From the NCBI GenBank assembly GCA_020444425.1, contig JAHLLB010000015.1:25985-89984 (forward strand): a DNA stretch of 64,000 nucleotides, given 5' to 3'. Under the pieces are notes generated by a model. That model was not told where the DNA came from. It ran no database searches and saw only the letters and a list, made by a program, of their open reading frames with translations. The stretch comes from a bacterium. GTDB taxonomy: Bacteria; Electryoneota; Electryoneia; Electryoneales; Electryoneaceae. Numbering within the stretch: the stretch's first letter is position 1; each line of letters starts with the position of its first letter. The translations under genes were made by a program, and so were the position numbers. Shown one piece after another: positions 46,558 to 56,149 of the stretch.

Positions 46558-48093
46558 TCAGGCGTCCATGTCCGCCCATTTCTTTGCCATCTGGTTGAAG
46601 ATGATGAGCGCGACAATCGCGACGACGCCGATGGCTGCCAGCGGGAGCCAGACAGCGTACTGTGGCTGGTAGGTATCCCACAGCAACTGCGTGGTCTGGA
46701 CAGGGTCCATGCCGATCACGCTCTGCAGACGATCCATCGCCTCGGGGCGGGTGACCCCGACGAGGTCGGCGAGTTTGTCCGGATCGCCATCCCACATGCT
46801 GACCTTGCCCTCACCGATCGCCGTATGCTCGAGCAGGTATTTCTGCGCGAGCACGGCTTTGTCACCGAAGTGACCGTACAAATAGCCCGCGATCTTCGAA
46901 CCGGCAAAGCCGCCGATCCCGACTGGAATGTTCACGTACCCGAGGTATAGGCCCTTCTTTCCGGCCGGGGCGATCAGGCCGAGGTACTCGTTTTTCTTCG
47001 GCCCGGTCAGCATTTCACCGAAGGAGAACCCGGCGACACCGAGCAGGAAGATGTAGCCCGAGGTGGTCAACCCTGCGATCAGGATGCCTGCTGTCGCGAC
47101 CGCCATACCGATGATCATCACGGCGAGCACGCGCATGTTGGACACGACCTTGGCGACGACCAGCATGAAAGCGACGATCAGCAGCGCGTTCAGATTGAGC
47201 AGGATTTCCTGCGGCACCATCAGCCCGCGATCCGTGGCAATCGCCCAACTGTGGAAGAAGGGGATTGGAGAATTCTGGAAGGCGTGCGCCAGGTGACCGG
47301 AATCGACCCAGTCGGTGATGAAGTTCGGGTGCAGATCCCAGAGCTGGTACATCATCAGCCAGAAGCAGCTCATGATGAGCAACCAGGCAACCAGGCGCGG
47401 CTCAACGATGTTCTTCATCGTGCGCACAAATACCTGGATCGGGCTTTCGGTCTTGTCCGCGCCAGACTGGAAGTCCTTGAAGGTGAACAACATACCGTAG
47501 TTCAGCGCGGTGATCGCAGCACCGGTAAGGAACAGCACCTGCCACGAATATTCCGTACGAATGAAGGCAGCCAGCATAGGGGCGACGGCCGCGCCGACAT
47601 TCACGATCCAGTAGAAGATACCCCAGCCCACGGACGAGTTCGACTTGGTCAGGTTTTGCGCGAGCGAACCCTGCAGTGATGGCTTGAAGAACGCCGTACC
47701 AGTCGCGAGTACCATGATCGCCGTGAAGAAGCCCCAGAACGAGGTCAGGTAGGCCATCATCACGTAGCCGGCGATGTTCAAGGTTACCGAGAAGAATAGA
47801 GTCTTCTTGTAACCGTAGCGGTCAGCATACCCGCCGGTGAACATCGGCAGGATCGACTGGAACACGAACCACCAGGCGTAGATCGTGCCTTTCTGAGCCG
47901 CTGTGAAGTGGAGGCCGTGTACCTCATCCGCCTGCATGATGTAGATCGCGACTACGGAACGGATCAGGAAATACGCCATCCGTTCAAACATCTCGATTCC
48001 GTTGAGCATCCAATAGCCCATCGGAAATCCGAACATCCAGAACCCCTCGCCGGGCTTCTGCATCGGGCCGCCGGTCTGTGCGGGTGTCGCCAT
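46558..48093 (-). CDS. MFS transporter, POT/peptide-like
   Basis: A 511-residue major facilitator protein with 12 or more helices. FERMAYFLIRSVVAIYIM near the first helix, FTGGYADRYGYKKTLFFSV (loop 2-3) and TGTAFFKPSLQGSLAQ recall the proton-coupled oligopeptide transporters, though the ExxERFxYY motif is only partly kept. A periplasmic or cytoplasmic insertion of about 70 residues (ALAQKYLLEHTAIGEGKVSMWDGDPDK) lies before the last helix. The substrate is unknown. It is the last of three transport genes on this strand but has its own likely promoter. Confidence 0.8.
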   Translation of the reverse strand: MATPAQTGGPMQKPGEGFWMFGFPMGYWMLNGIEMFERMAYFLIRSVVAIYIMQADEVHGLHFTAAQKGTIYAWWFVFQSILPMFTGGYADRYGYKKTLFFSVTLNIAGYVMMAYLTSFWGFFTAIMVLATGTAFFKPSLQGSLAQNLTKSNSSVGWGIFYWIVNVGAAVAPMLAAFIRTEYSWQVLFLTGAAITALNYGMLFTFKDFQSGADKTESPIQVFVRTMKNIVEPRLVAWLLIMSCFWLMMYQLWDLHPNFITDWVDSGHLAHAFQNSPIPFFHSWAIATDRGLMVPQEILLNLNALLIVAFMLVVAKVVSNMRVLAVMIIGMAVATAGILIAGLTTSGYIFLLGVAGFSFGEMLTGPKKNEYLGLIAPAGKKGLYLGYVNIPVGIGGFAGSKIAGYLYGHFGDKAVLAQKYLLEHTAIGEGKVSMWDGDPDKLADLVGVTRPEAMDRLQSVIGMDPVQTTQLLWDTYQPQYAVWLPLAAIGVVAIVALIIFNQMAKKWADMDA

Positions 48094-48150
48094 GCCTTCC
48101 CTCGTCTCTCGGTGGTCGTTGGTTAGTTTGTATGTGTGAAGTGAATCCTG

Positions 48151-48179
48151 AATCTAACCGAGTTTTGGCAGTGGGGCAA
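48151..48179 (-). promoter_or_regulatory. Likely promoter of the MFS transporter gene
   Basis: On the minus strand TTGCCC (48179-48174) and TAGATT (48156-48151), 17 bases apart, about 60 bases before the start at 48093. Confidence 0.4.
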
Positions 48180-48230
48180 ATCGGCAGGGCAGAAAGGTTG
48201 GAGTGGGCCGGAGCGGGTAGATGTATACCT

Positions 48231-49598
48231 CTACTTCGACAGCAGGGACGGGCCGAGAATCAGGATCGACAAGCCGAGCCCGACGTAGATCGGGTGAATC
48301 TCCATTGGATAGCCGGATCCGTAACTGCCAAAAGAGCTCCAGATCGCTGTCGCACCGCCGCTGATCAGCATCGAAAGCAGCACACGGCCACGCGGCAACG
48401 GGATCTTCCGGTACAACGCCGCGACCATCGGCAGCAACAGTGCGGACGTGGCGATGGACCCGAGGTCATGGAAAATGACCACCGCTGACTGCTTCCACGT
48501 CGCGATGGAGATCGCGACCACCGACGCGACCACCAGGCCGGCACGAGTCGGGGTTACGGTGTCGCTGACACCGGAACGGACACGTTTCCACAAGTCATGG
48601 CCCAGGGTCTGCCCGGCCAGCAACATGTAGGAGTCAACGGTCGAAAGGACGACCGAGACCAGTGCGACGAAGAAGATCCCGAGCAGGCCAACCGGCAGCA
48701 ATTGTTCCGCGAGCAGGGGGTAAGACAGCATTGGTTCAGCGTCCCCACCAAGGATCGCGCGGGCGTAGAGGCCGGAGAACGTGGTCAGGAAGTCGAACAC
48801 CAGCCAGAATGCGACCGAGACCAGCAACCCGCGGCGAGCCACCTTTTCACTCCGGGCGGCGTAGCAGCGTTGGTAGAACGTCGGCTCGATCAGCGTTTGC
48901 AGCGCGATGAAATACCAGACCAGGATCGCTGGTAAACCGAGTCCGCCAGTGGGGGACAGGGAGGCTTCAGGCAGGTTGGCTTTGAGGAAATCCCAGCCGC
49001 CGTATTGGCTCGCCGCTATCACGATCAGCAGGATGAAGCCGACATACATCAGGACAAACTGCGGCAGGTCGGTGCGGATCACGTTCCGGAACCCGCCGTG
49101 AAGGACATAGAGCAAGCTGAACGCGCTCCCCGCAATCATCCACACCAGCAGCGAGCCACCGAGGAACCACTGCAGCAGTTCGCCGAGCATCAGGATGTAG
49201 GCAGCCGGAACGGTGATCAGGAAGACAATGATCGTGCCGGTGATCGCGACCGGTTTTCCGTAGGCGGCTTCCAGTTGATCCGGAATGGAGAGGAAGCGGC
49301 TGCGACGCGCCCGTCCCGCAAGAAAGAACGCGAACAGCAGCGCGGCGATGTAGTAGGGTACGCCAAACACCAGCCAGTTGCTGATGCCGTAAAGATAGGA
49401 ATACTCACCGACTGCGAGGATGCTGCCGTACCACGTCGACACCAGTGTCGCGACAAACGCAGGACCTGTCAGCCGTCGACCCGCGAGCAGAAATTCCTCC
49501 GCGCTGGATCGTTCGCGTCGTTTTGTACGCAACGCGATGATCAGCAGGAAGAGGAAGTAGAGGGCGACAATCGCCGTGTCGATGCTGCCGAGACGCAT
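48231..49598 (-). CDS. Sodium:solute symporter (SSS family)
   Basis: A 455-residue symporter with about 13 helices: SSAEEFLLAGRRLTGPAFVATLVSTWYGSILAVGEYSYLYG, FLSIPDQLEAAYGK and FFVALVSVVLSTVDSYMLLAGQTLGHDLWKR are SSS motifs, the last one bearing the sodium site serines. It lies 240 bases downstream of the TPP-riboswitch-controlled receptor on the same strand. SSS proteins (ThiV type) are known candidates for thiamine or thiamine-precursor uptake, so that substrate is a reasonable inference, not shown by sequence. Confidence 0.85.
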   Translation of the reverse strand: MRLGSIDTAIVALYFLFLLIIALRTKRRERSSAEEFLLAGRRLTGPAFVATLVSTWYGSILAVGEYSYLYGISNWLVFGVPYYIAALLFAFFLAGRARRSRFLSIPDQLEAAYGKPVAITGTIIVFLITVPAAYILMLGELLQWFLGGSLLVWMIAGSAFSLLYVLHGGFRNVIRTDLPQFVLMYVGFILLIVIAASQYGGWDFLKANLPEASLSPTGGLGLPAILVWYFIALQTLIEPTFYQRCYAARSEKVARRGLLVSVAFWLVFDFLTTFSGLYARAILGGDAEPMLSYPLLAEQLLPVGLLGIFFVALVSVVLSTVDSYMLLAGQTLGHDLWKRVRSGVSDTVTPTRAGLVVASVVAISIATWKQSAVVIFHDLGSIATSALLLPMVAALYRKIPLPRGRVLLSMLISGGATAIWSSFGSYGSGYPMEIHPIYVGLGLSILILGPSLLSK

Positions 49599-49614
49599 GG
49601 GAAGACCGGTTTAT

Positions 49615-49763
49615 GGTAATCGGTTGTCGGTACTCGGTATTCCTAACGTGCCATCGTCGCAGCTAGAATCCGTACTCGATCTGGTAATCATAGATCGTGC
49701 TGAAATCAAGCTCGTGACACGATTGTCATTTACCGATAACCGACTACCGGCTACCGGTTACCG
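49615..49763. repeat. Inverted pair of short heptamer arrays
   Basis: Left arm 49615-49641 repeats CGGTNNT every 7 bases; right arm 49732-49763 repeats ACCGNNT every 7 bases (ACCGATA, ACCGACT, ACCGGCT, ACCGGTT). The arms are imperfect reverse complements and could fold into one long stem between the receptor and symporter genes. Confidence 0.65.
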
Positions 49764-49838
49764 TCTTAAGCGGCGACCCGGGGGCATCGCATGGGGGACG
49801 ACTACCCCCGGATCATGGTGTGCCGCGTACTCAATCGC

Positions 49839-52331
49839 CTACAGTGTCACTTTGATGCCTGCGAAATAGTGTCGCGGGGCGGCGGGGATGACGTACACAC
49901 CCCAAGCGTCCGCGCTGCCGGCGATGTTGTACTCCTCATCGAACAGGTTGCGCACATGCAGCGACAGCTCCACCGACGGCGCGCTGGCGTAGTTGAACAA
50001 CGCGCGCGACCCGTTCGGACCGATCACCGCGAGGCGCGCCTGCAGGTCGACACGGGTGTACGCATCGAGGGAACGATCCTGATCAGCGATATCGAGCGAA
50101 GTCGCGTTCGTGAAATTGCGCTCCGGTTCGATCAAGTCTTCCGTGTTGGCAACAAAGCGTTCGCCGACGTAATGCGCGCTGACACGGAAATCGTACCACG
50201 CGCGTCTCACGCCAAACGCGAAGTTGAACAGCTGCTCCGGCGCGTTAATGATCTGTTTGTCGGACAAGTCCAGTTCGGCGACGAGCGTGGTGAAGCTGGC
50301 GTTATCATAGAACAGCACGTCGGTGGTGTAATCGAGGAACCGGTTACGGGAGAGGGTGGCATTCCCTTCCGCGAACAGGCCGTTGTCCCACTGGTAGCGA
50401 CTGGCGAGTTCAACACCCACGCGCTGTGTTCGACACGCGTTTTCGATCACCGGCTGGCCGAGCACATCGTACTGGCCGATGTCCACGATCTCATCCTCGA
50501 CGTTCATCAGGTAGCCGGTGACACCGAGGAACCAGTTTCGCTGCGACCACTCCGCGCCGAGCTCGAAGTCGTCGAGGGTTTCAGGCTTGATCTGCGGATC
50601 ACGGTTGAAATTGTTGTTCGGGTATCGAATCACCGGGTAGCCGGTTTCAGCCCAGTAGTGGTCCTTCAGGCGCGGTTCGCGTGTGATGCGACTGTAACTG
50701 CCCCAGAGTCGGATTTGATCCGTGGCGAGATAGGACGCGCCCACACGCGGCATGACGAACGTGTACGGCTGAGTGAAGGATTTACCATTGAACTTGTCGT
50801 TGAGCACCTCGTACTCGATGTTCGCGAGCTGCACCGCGCCTGTGAGCGAAAGCTGGGGGGTAAGTTGCCACTTGTCCTGCACGTACCCCGAGATGATGCG
50901 CTTGCGGCCTTCATAGTCATACCAGTTGTGGTTCGGCGTTGTACCGTCGGGCAGGACAGATCCCCACAGCAGTTCGCCGTAGCGGCGGCTGCGGTGGCTG
51001 ATGAACTGTCCGCCGACATCAACGGTATGCCCGCCGGTTCTCCACGTCATCCGTGGTTGCCAGCCGCCCTGGTTGTTGTTCACGTGCTGCCGTGCGACCA
51101 TATCCCCGATGGCGAGCGAGTCCGGCGCGTCCAGCGACCAGAAATCCCAACCATAGCCCCACCACGCCGGATAGTAAACATCGAAGTAGCCGTTGCCCTG
51201 GATGTAGAACAACGTGTTTTGCAGGCGGACGTTATCGTTGATCTCCCACGTGTTGTGCAGCTGGTAATGCGGTTGGTAGTAGTTGTCGGTCTCGTCGTAG
51301 TTGCCGAGCTCCGGGTAGGATAGCGGGTTCTGGGTTCGATCCTGCGCCAGCTGTTCACGGGTGACGCCGGAATATGCCATCCCGTTCCTGATTGGGCCGC
51401 CGAAGAGCACGAAGCGTGTCGTCATGCTCTCATCTACCCGTGCGCCACTGAGATAGTAGCTGAAATAGTCGGCCCAGGAATCGTCACGGTACCCGTCCGA
51501 GGTGATCCGTGAGAACCGGGCGTTGAGGAAGTACTTCTCTCCGATCGGGCCGGATTGCAGGTTGACCGAACCGCGCTGGGTGTTGTAGCTGCCGAGCCCG
51601 TATTCGGCGGTGAGTGCGGGCTTGCGGCTGAAGGTGGAAGTCTGCACGTCAATCGTGCCGCCAACAGCCGGCAGGCCGAGCAAGGCGGAACCCGCACCAC
51701 GCTGCACCTGTACGTCTTCCACATTCGCACCGAAGTCGGCGAGGTCGACCCAGTAGACGTAGAAATCTTCCGGATCGTTGAGCATCACGCCGTTCAGCAG
51801 AACACTGACACGTTTGAAATCGAACCCGCGCAGGCTGAGGTAGCTGTAGCCGAGTGCGTTGCCGGCGTCCGTGGACGTGGTCAGGCTGGGAATACCCTCC
51901 AGCGCGACCGGCAGGTCCTGTGCGTAGTAGCGCAGGTCCAGCTCATCGGCGGTGATGTTGGTGAAGGGGACAGTCGCGGTCTTACGCTCGACTCGGTCAA
52001 TGGTGAGCGTGACATCTTCGCCGAGGTACGCTTTCGGGCGTAGTTCGACGCCGATCACGGTTGTCTGATCGGTGTTGAGGTTGAACGTTTCCGGCCAGTA
52101 GCTGACGTGGCTGACGGTCATCGTGAACGCGCCATCCGGCACGCCGAGCAGGGTAAACTGCCCGTCGGCGCCGGTGGATGCGCCGAAGGAAACTGTGGAC
52201 ACGATTACGCTTGCATTTGCGACCGGTTCGCCGGTGGATTGATCGACCACCGAACCGGTCACGGTTGCGGCCGAACACACGGATAAAGCGATGAGCAGAG
52301 ACAGGAATACAACGGTAAAAAGGGTACGCAT
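49839..52331 (-). CDS. TonB-dependent receptor under thiamine control
   Basis: An 830-residue outer-membrane receptor. Signal peptide (1-20), then a carboxypeptidase-like beta-sandwich (about 20-90: TVTGSVVDQSTGEPVANASVIV), a plug domain (about 110-235: LPVALEGIPSLTTSTDAGNALGYSYLSLRGFDFKRVSVLLNGVMLNDPE, QRGAGSALLGLPAVGGTIDV) and a 22-stranded barrel ending HYFAGIKVTL. The start at 52331 is set by the signal peptide. A TPP riboswitch lies in its leader, so the likely cargo is thiamine, a phosphorylated form or a precursor. Uptake needs TonB-ExbBD from elsewhere. Confidence 0.93.
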   Translation of the reverse strand: MRTLFTVVFLSLLIALSVCSAATVTGSVVDQSTGEPVANASVIVSTVSFGASTGADGQFTLLGVPDGAFTMTVSHVSYWPETFNLNTDQTTVIGVELRPKAYLGEDVTLTIDRVERKTATVPFTNITADELDLRYYAQDLPVALEGIPSLTTSTDAGNALGYSYLSLRGFDFKRVSVLLNGVMLNDPEDFYVYWVDLADFGANVEDVQVQRGAGSALLGLPAVGGTIDVQTSTFSRKPALTAEYGLGSYNTQRGSVNLQSGPIGEKYFLNARFSRITSDGYRDDSWADYFSYYLSGARVDESMTTRFVLFGGPIRNGMAYSGVTREQLAQDRTQNPLSYPELGNYDETDNYYQPHYQLHNTWEINDNVRLQNTLFYIQGNGYFDVYYPAWWGYGWDFWSLDAPDSLAIGDMVARQHVNNNQGGWQPRMTWRTGGHTVDVGGQFISHRSRRYGELLWGSVLPDGTTPNHNWYDYEGRKRIISGYVQDKWQLTPQLSLTGAVQLANIEYEVLNDKFNGKSFTQPYTFVMPRVGASYLATDQIRLWGSYSRITREPRLKDHYWAETGYPVIRYPNNNFNRDPQIKPETLDDFELGAEWSQRNWFLGVTGYLMNVEDEIVDIGQYDVLGQPVIENACRTQRVGVELASRYQWDNGLFAEGNATLSRNRFLDYTTDVLFYDNASFTTLVAELDLSDKQIINAPEQLFNFAFGVRRAWYDFRVSAHYVGERFVANTEDLIEPERNFTNATSLDIADQDRSLDAYTRVDLQARLAVIGPNGSRALFNYASAPSVELSLHVRNLFDEEYNIAGSADAWGVYVIPAAPRHYFAGIKVTL

Positions 52332-52391
52332 GGCGCCAATCTCCCAAAAATATGGTTTCGCCGTCGGGGAGTTTGGCTTGTGAAATGAGTA

Positions 52392-52417
52392 AACCCACAC
52401 GGGTTGCTGTGTGGGTT
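52392..52417 (-). terminator. Hairpin in the riboswitch leader, probable expression platform
   Basis: On the minus strand AACCCACAC (52417-52409) pairs with GTGTGGGTT (52400-52392) and is followed by TACTCATTT. It lies between the TPP aptamer and the receptor start, where a ligand-dependent terminator would be; the T-run is weak. Confidence 0.55.
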
Positions 52418-52449
52418 CGTCGCGGCAATGCACTGCGAAATGCTTGTCG

Positions 52450-52541
52450 CGCCGAATCCCTACGCCGGTATTACCCGGATCAGGTTCGTCGGGTGTGATC
52501 TCAGGTCCGCATTTTTGTGTTGCGAACCACCCCGAACGGCG
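52450..52541 (-). promoter_or_regulatory. TPP (thiamine pyrophosphate) riboswitch
   Basis: On the minus strand the THI-box core is plain: GGACCTGAGATCACACCC, then ACCTGATCCGGGTAATACC and GGCGTAGGGA. GCCG/CGGC close the outer stem. The aptamer lies about 120 bases before the TonB-dependent receptor. The known family represses its downstream gene when TPP is plentiful. Confidence 0.96.
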
Positions 52542-52549
52542 TTAGTCGG

Positions 52550-52578
52550 AACTTACATGTGGCGGGCCGGGCGGACAA
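52550..52578 (-). promoter_or_regulatory. Likely promoter of the riboswitch-receptor transcript
   Basis: On the minus strand TTGTCC (52578-52573) and TAAGTT (52555-52550), 17 bases apart, placed just before the aptamer. Confidence 0.4.
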
Positions 52579-52602
52579 GTGCTGCCTCGATCCCAGCTCG
52601 GA

Positions 52603-53865
52603 TCAGAGGGCCGGCAGCACCTTGCTGCGCACATCCCCGAAGCCGACACGGTAGCCTTCACCCTGGCAATAGCCGCTCATAATCACGGTATCGCCGTCCT
52701 GCAGGAACTTGCGAGTCTCACCATTTGGCAGCTCGAGCGGTTCGGTGCCGCGCCAGGAGAGCTCGAGCATCGATCCGCGCTGGTGCTTCTCCGGGCCGCT
52801 GATGGTGCCGGACGCCAGCAGATCGCCGGTGCGCAGGTTGCAGCCGGTGACGGTATGGTGTGCCAACTGCTGCGCCGGTGTCCAGTAGAGGTAATTCAGG
52901 TTCGACTCGGCGATGCGGTGCGGCTGGTCCATGTCCTCGGTCTGCAGTTGCACATCAAGGTTGATGTCCAGCGACCAATGGTCCTTCGGCTTGAGGTAAT
53001 CGAACGGTTCCGGGTCCTGCTTCGGGCCGGGGACGCGGAAGGGATTCAGCGCGTCAAGAGTAACCACCCACGGGCTGATCGAGGTCGCGAAGTTCTTCGC
53101 GTTGAACGGGCCGAGCGGTTGATACTCCCACTTCTGGATGTCGCGTGCGGACCAGTCGTTGACGACGACAAACCCGAAGATGTAGTCCTCGGCACGATCA
53201 ATCGGGATCGGGTGGCCGAGTTCATTATTGCCGGCGGTAAAGAAGCCCATCTCCAGCTCGAAGTCGAACAGGCGGCAGGGAGTGTAGACCGGTGTGTCGC
53301 TGTCCGCCGGCAGCACCTGTCCCCACGGACGATGCACATCCTGCCCGCTGACGATAATCGAGGACGCGCGGCCATGATACCCCACCGGCAGATGCAGGTA
53401 GTTCGGCATGAGCGCGTTCTCCGCGCCACGGAACATCGTGCCAACGTTGAAGGCGTGGTGTTTCGACGAGTAGAAGTCCGTGTAATCACCGATTTTAACC
53501 GGGAGTTGGAGCGTGACTTCATCCATCGCATGAAGGGCTGCGTGCCGCAATTCTGCGTTGTTCTTGAGTGCCGGATTCTCGCCGGTGAGCAACTCCTGGA
53601 TCGTGCTGCGAGCTTCCAGCCACGCCGGACGGCCGAGGTCCATGAATGCGTTCAGCGAATCCTGCGCGAACACGGACTTGTGGGTCAGTTCCGGACCGTT
53701 GAACAGGTTGGCCGCTTCGAGCACGGCGAGGTCGAGTACCTGGTCGCCGATCGCGACACCGACACGGGGCGAATCACCAGTCCTGATGGTGAACACGCCG
53801 TACGGCAGATTTTCAACCGGGAAATGGCTGTCCTTCGGGATATCGATGATGCAGGGCAATGGCAT
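52603..53865 (-). CDS. fahA: Fumarylacetoacetase
   Basis: A 420-residue full-length fumarylacetoacetase, the last step of tyrosine and homogentisate breakdown (to fumarate and acetoacetate). The N-terminal SH3-like domain (1-120) and C-terminal FAH fold are both present. [46 protein letters not shown] (metal ligands), [27 protein letters not shown] and [14 protein letters not shown] match the family. It is second in a two-gene unit after the uncharacterised gene 53912-54952 (46-base gap). Confidence 0.97.
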   Translation of the reverse strand: MPLPCIIDIPKDSHFPVENLPYGVFTIRTGDSPRVGVAIGDQVLDLAVLEAANLFNGPELTHKSVFAQDSLNAFMDLGRPAWLEARSTIQELLTGENPALKNNAELRHAALHAMDEVTLQLPVKIGDYTDFYSSKHHAFNVGTMFRGAENALMPNYLHLPVGYHGRASSIIVSGQDVHRPWGQVLPADSDTPVYTPCRLFDFELEMGFFTAGNNELGHPIPIDRAEDYIFGFVVVNDWSARDIQKWEYQPLGPFNAKNFATSISPWVVTLDALNPFRVPGPKQDPEPFDYLKPKDHWSLDINLDVQLQTEDMDQPHRIAESNLNYLYWTPAQQLAHHTVTGCNLRTGDLLASGTISGPEKHQRGSMLELSWRGTEPLELPNGETRKFLQDGDTVIMSGYCQGEGYRVGFGDVRSKVLPAL

Positions 53866-53911
53866 GGGGAAATGTTCCGTGTTTAAGGTGTCTCGTTGTC
53901 ACAAGTACTGG

Positions 53912-54952
53912 TCAGCGCAGCAACTTCAGATCGACGAGATCCTCACGTGGTTCGTCGAAACTGCAGCTGCCATAAGAGATGAACTGAGCCGCGCGTGCTT
54001 TTTCGACATCATCCAGCGGCACTGACAGGTCGCGCCAGGCAAACGTGTTGTCGTTGAGCGTGAACGCAGCGGGGTCTTCCTCGTTGATGATCCCGGTCAG
54101 CTGCGTGACGTTCAGCTTGTTTTTCCGGCCCAGCAGCGCGGCGCCGAAGACGTTGAGGAAGCCATGCATCGTGCCGCCGAATTCCGGATAATATTGCCGC
54201 ACCGGGTGATGCAGCCCGGCGGTTGCCTTAAACGGGATCTCGCAACGGATCACGTGCGACAGGGCAGAGGCGACAACCTCGGACGCGGGCACTTCCTGCG
54301 GATAGACACCGCCGCAACGCAGTTTGAAGCCGAGGTGGATGCGCTCGTCTTCAGGCTGCTTGTTATACCACTGGATCGCAGTCGCAGCGTGATCAAACAG
54401 ATCATCGTGGGTGGACTGGAAATCGTCCTTGAAGGTCACCTGCCATGGGATCTCGAAGAACAGATCCACCGAATGACCGAGTGTATCCAGAGTTGACCGT
54501 TCAACCAGTTCGAAAAAGGGAAGCATTTTCTCGGGGTTGTCCGGGGATTTGCCGGGTACCGGAAGGCGCGCTTCGATCATTTCAATGCGTACCTTGTTGC
54601 CATGCTTGGCTTCGAACGATCGGATGCGCTCCAACGTGCTGCGATAATTGTCGAGGAATGAATCGTACCCGGTGCCGCCTTTAAGCGTGACGGAGAACCG
54701 GAACGGTGGCCGTTCGTTGAACAGGTCAGCGTAGGCGTCCAGCTCTTGCAGCGCGGTGGACGGGACGATGAACCGGGACAGCATCCACGCGTCCTGTTCG
54801 GTGCGGTAGCGTGCAAAATTCAGCAGCGCGTCATGCAGCGGCAGCGCGGTCGGTGGAAACATCCCGGCATAATCGATCAAGCCGGACAAGAACAACTGCG
54901 CGGCCGGAATTTGCTGATCAGCGGCGTACTTTGGAAGCTGTGTCGGACTCAT
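53912..54952 (-). CDS. Uncharacterised protein linked to fahA
   Basis: A 346-residue soluble protein that I do not recognise. It looks like a complete alpha/beta, possibly TIM-barrel, protein: strands such as FRFSVTLKG, VRIEMIEARLPV, SVDLFFEIPW, IHLGFKLRCGG and CEIPFKATAGLHHPVR come at regular spacing. RCGG-x-YPQEVP and KATAGLHHP look like active-site motifs with C, K and HH. It precedes fahA on one transcript, so a role in tyrosine or aromatic breakdown is inferred. No signal peptide. Confidence 0.7.
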   Translation of the reverse strand: MSPTQLPKYAADQQIPAAQLFLSGLIDYAGMFPPTALPLHDALLNFARYRTEQDAWMLSRFIVPSTALQELDAYADLFNERPPFRFSVTLKGGTGYDSFLDNYRSTLERIRSFEAKHGNKVRIEMIEARLPVPGKSPDNPEKMLPFFELVERSTLDTLGHSVDLFFEIPWQVTFKDDFQSTHDDLFDHAATAIQWYNKQPEDERIHLGFKLRCGGVYPQEVPASEVVASALSHVIRCEIPFKATAGLHHPVRQYYPEFGGTMHGFLNVFGAALLGRKNKLNVTQLTGIINEEDPAAFTLNDNTFAWRDLSVPLDDVEKARAAQFISYGSCSFDEPREDLVDLKLLR

Positions 54953-55321
54953 GGTCAGATCCGTAACTTGGACTCGTTTCAGTGGAACGCGTCATGAACC
55001 TGTATTCGACAGGTGACCGGAAAGTAGGTGTCCCTCACTTTGCCCGCAACCGGCAGCGTGGCTGCGGACAGGGAACAGGGGACGTGAGCGTGGGGTGTAG
55101 ACAACAGGTGTCGTTGTCACCCCACACGGTGCGGGTTGTTTCAGAACTCATCTCCGAGCCATTGTGATGTACGGAGACTGATTAGATCCATGTGAATACG
55201 TCAGTTAGCTTACCATCAACTCCACAAGCTCGAACTGGCAACACCTTTGCATGAGGGTATGACGGAAAGAAGTGGGAAGGTTCGCTTGAGGGTTCCCTCC
55301 CCGGCACAGCGAGGTGGAAAA
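54953..55321. other. Divergent intergenic region with a long hairpin
   Basis: No gene is evident. A strong hairpin at 55090-55125 pairs GTGGGGT with ACCCCAC and GACAAC with GTTGTC, with a 3-base bulge and a 7-base loop. It lies between divergent genes and has no T-run, so a regulatory site is more likely than a terminator. GAGGTGG just before 55322 is the ribosome binding site of the next gene. Confidence 0.5.
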
Positions 55322-56140
55322 ATGCTTCGACCGTATCGACACGCACTGATTGTTCTGCTCAGCCTGACGTTGGTGGGATCCGTTCCAGCCCAGGTGAGCG
55401 AAGACGTGAATGGGCATGGCACCATCGACTGGTCTGACCAGGTGGTGCGCGCTACCGGTATTTCCGTGCAAGGTGGAGTCGGCGGACGTGCCGGCCAGAT
55501 CCGTGCGGCTGAACTGGACGCCCTGCGTCAGATTCTTGAGACGGTAAAGGGGATTCGCGTCAACAGCGAAACCACGGTCGAGGAGTACATGCTGAGTTCG
55601 GATCGCATCCAGTCGCGAATTGAGGGTGTGGCGAAGAACTTCCAGCGTGCCGGCGATCCGGTGTACAAGCCGGATGGTTCCATCGAGCTGACGGTTGAGA
55701 TGAACATGGCCGGGCCGGGCCAGCTGTACGCTGAGGTGTTTACCAACGGCAACTCGACTGCTGGATCACTCTACGGAACCAGTACAAATCTGGGTTCGGG
55801 CGTGTACACCGGGCTGATTATCGACGCACGCGGGCTGGGTATCCGTCCCGCGCTGGCGCCGTCCATCCTCGACCAGCAGAACCAGATCATCTACGGCGAA
55901 CGGTACGTCGAACGGCAATGGCTGGTACAGCAGGGCATGGTGGAATACGCCCGCGATCTCGCGACCGCGCGTGCCAACGACCGTGTCGGCTCGAATCCGC
56001 TGGTGATCAAGGCGGTTGACGCAACCGGCGCGAACCGCACTGACGTGGTTGTGTCGAGCGATAACGCCCGTCTCCTGCACGCCGTCGAGAAGCATCTCAC
56101 CTTCCTGCATCAGGCACGTGTTGTCTTCATCGTGGACTAG
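55322..56140 (+). CDS. Exported protein, LPP20/FlgT-N-like
   Basis: A 272-residue exported protein with a signal peptide (1-24, ending VPAQV). The part DWSDQVVRATGISVQGGVGGRAGQIRAAELDALRQILETVKGIRVNSETTVEEYMLSSDRIQSRIEGVAKNFQ follows the pattern of LPP20-type and FlgT N-terminal domains. A second half (LIIDARGLGIRPALAPSILDQQNQIIYGERYVERQWLVQQGMVEYA) is a conserved domain often joined to it in envelope proteins. No flagellar genes are present here. ATG 55322 has GAGGTGG upstream. It is followed by a lipoprotein gene 9 bases later. Confidence 0.75.
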   Translation: MLRPYRHALIVLLSLTLVGSVPAQVSEDVNGHGTIDWSDQVVRATGISVQGGVGGRAGQIRAAELDALRQILETVKGIRVNSETTVEEYMLSSDRIQSRIEGVAKNFQRAGDPVYKPDGSIELTVEMNMAGPGQLYAEVFTNGNSTAGSLYGTSTNLGSGVYTGLIIDARGLGIRPALAPSILDQQNQIIYGERYVERQWLVQQGMVEYARDLATARANDRVGSNPLVIKAVDATGANRTDVVVSSDNARLLHAVEKHLTFLHQARVVFIVD

Positions 56141-56149
56141 GAGTTGATG

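Noticed and set aside
49791..51323. A 510-residue open frame on the plus strand
   Set aside because: It lies wholly antisense to the TonB-dependent receptor, has no family resemblance and is low-complexity arginine/valine-rich, as expected for GC-rich shadow frames.
52579..53886. A 435-residue open frame on the plus strand
   Set aside because: It is antisense to fahA, whose minus-strand product is unmistakable.
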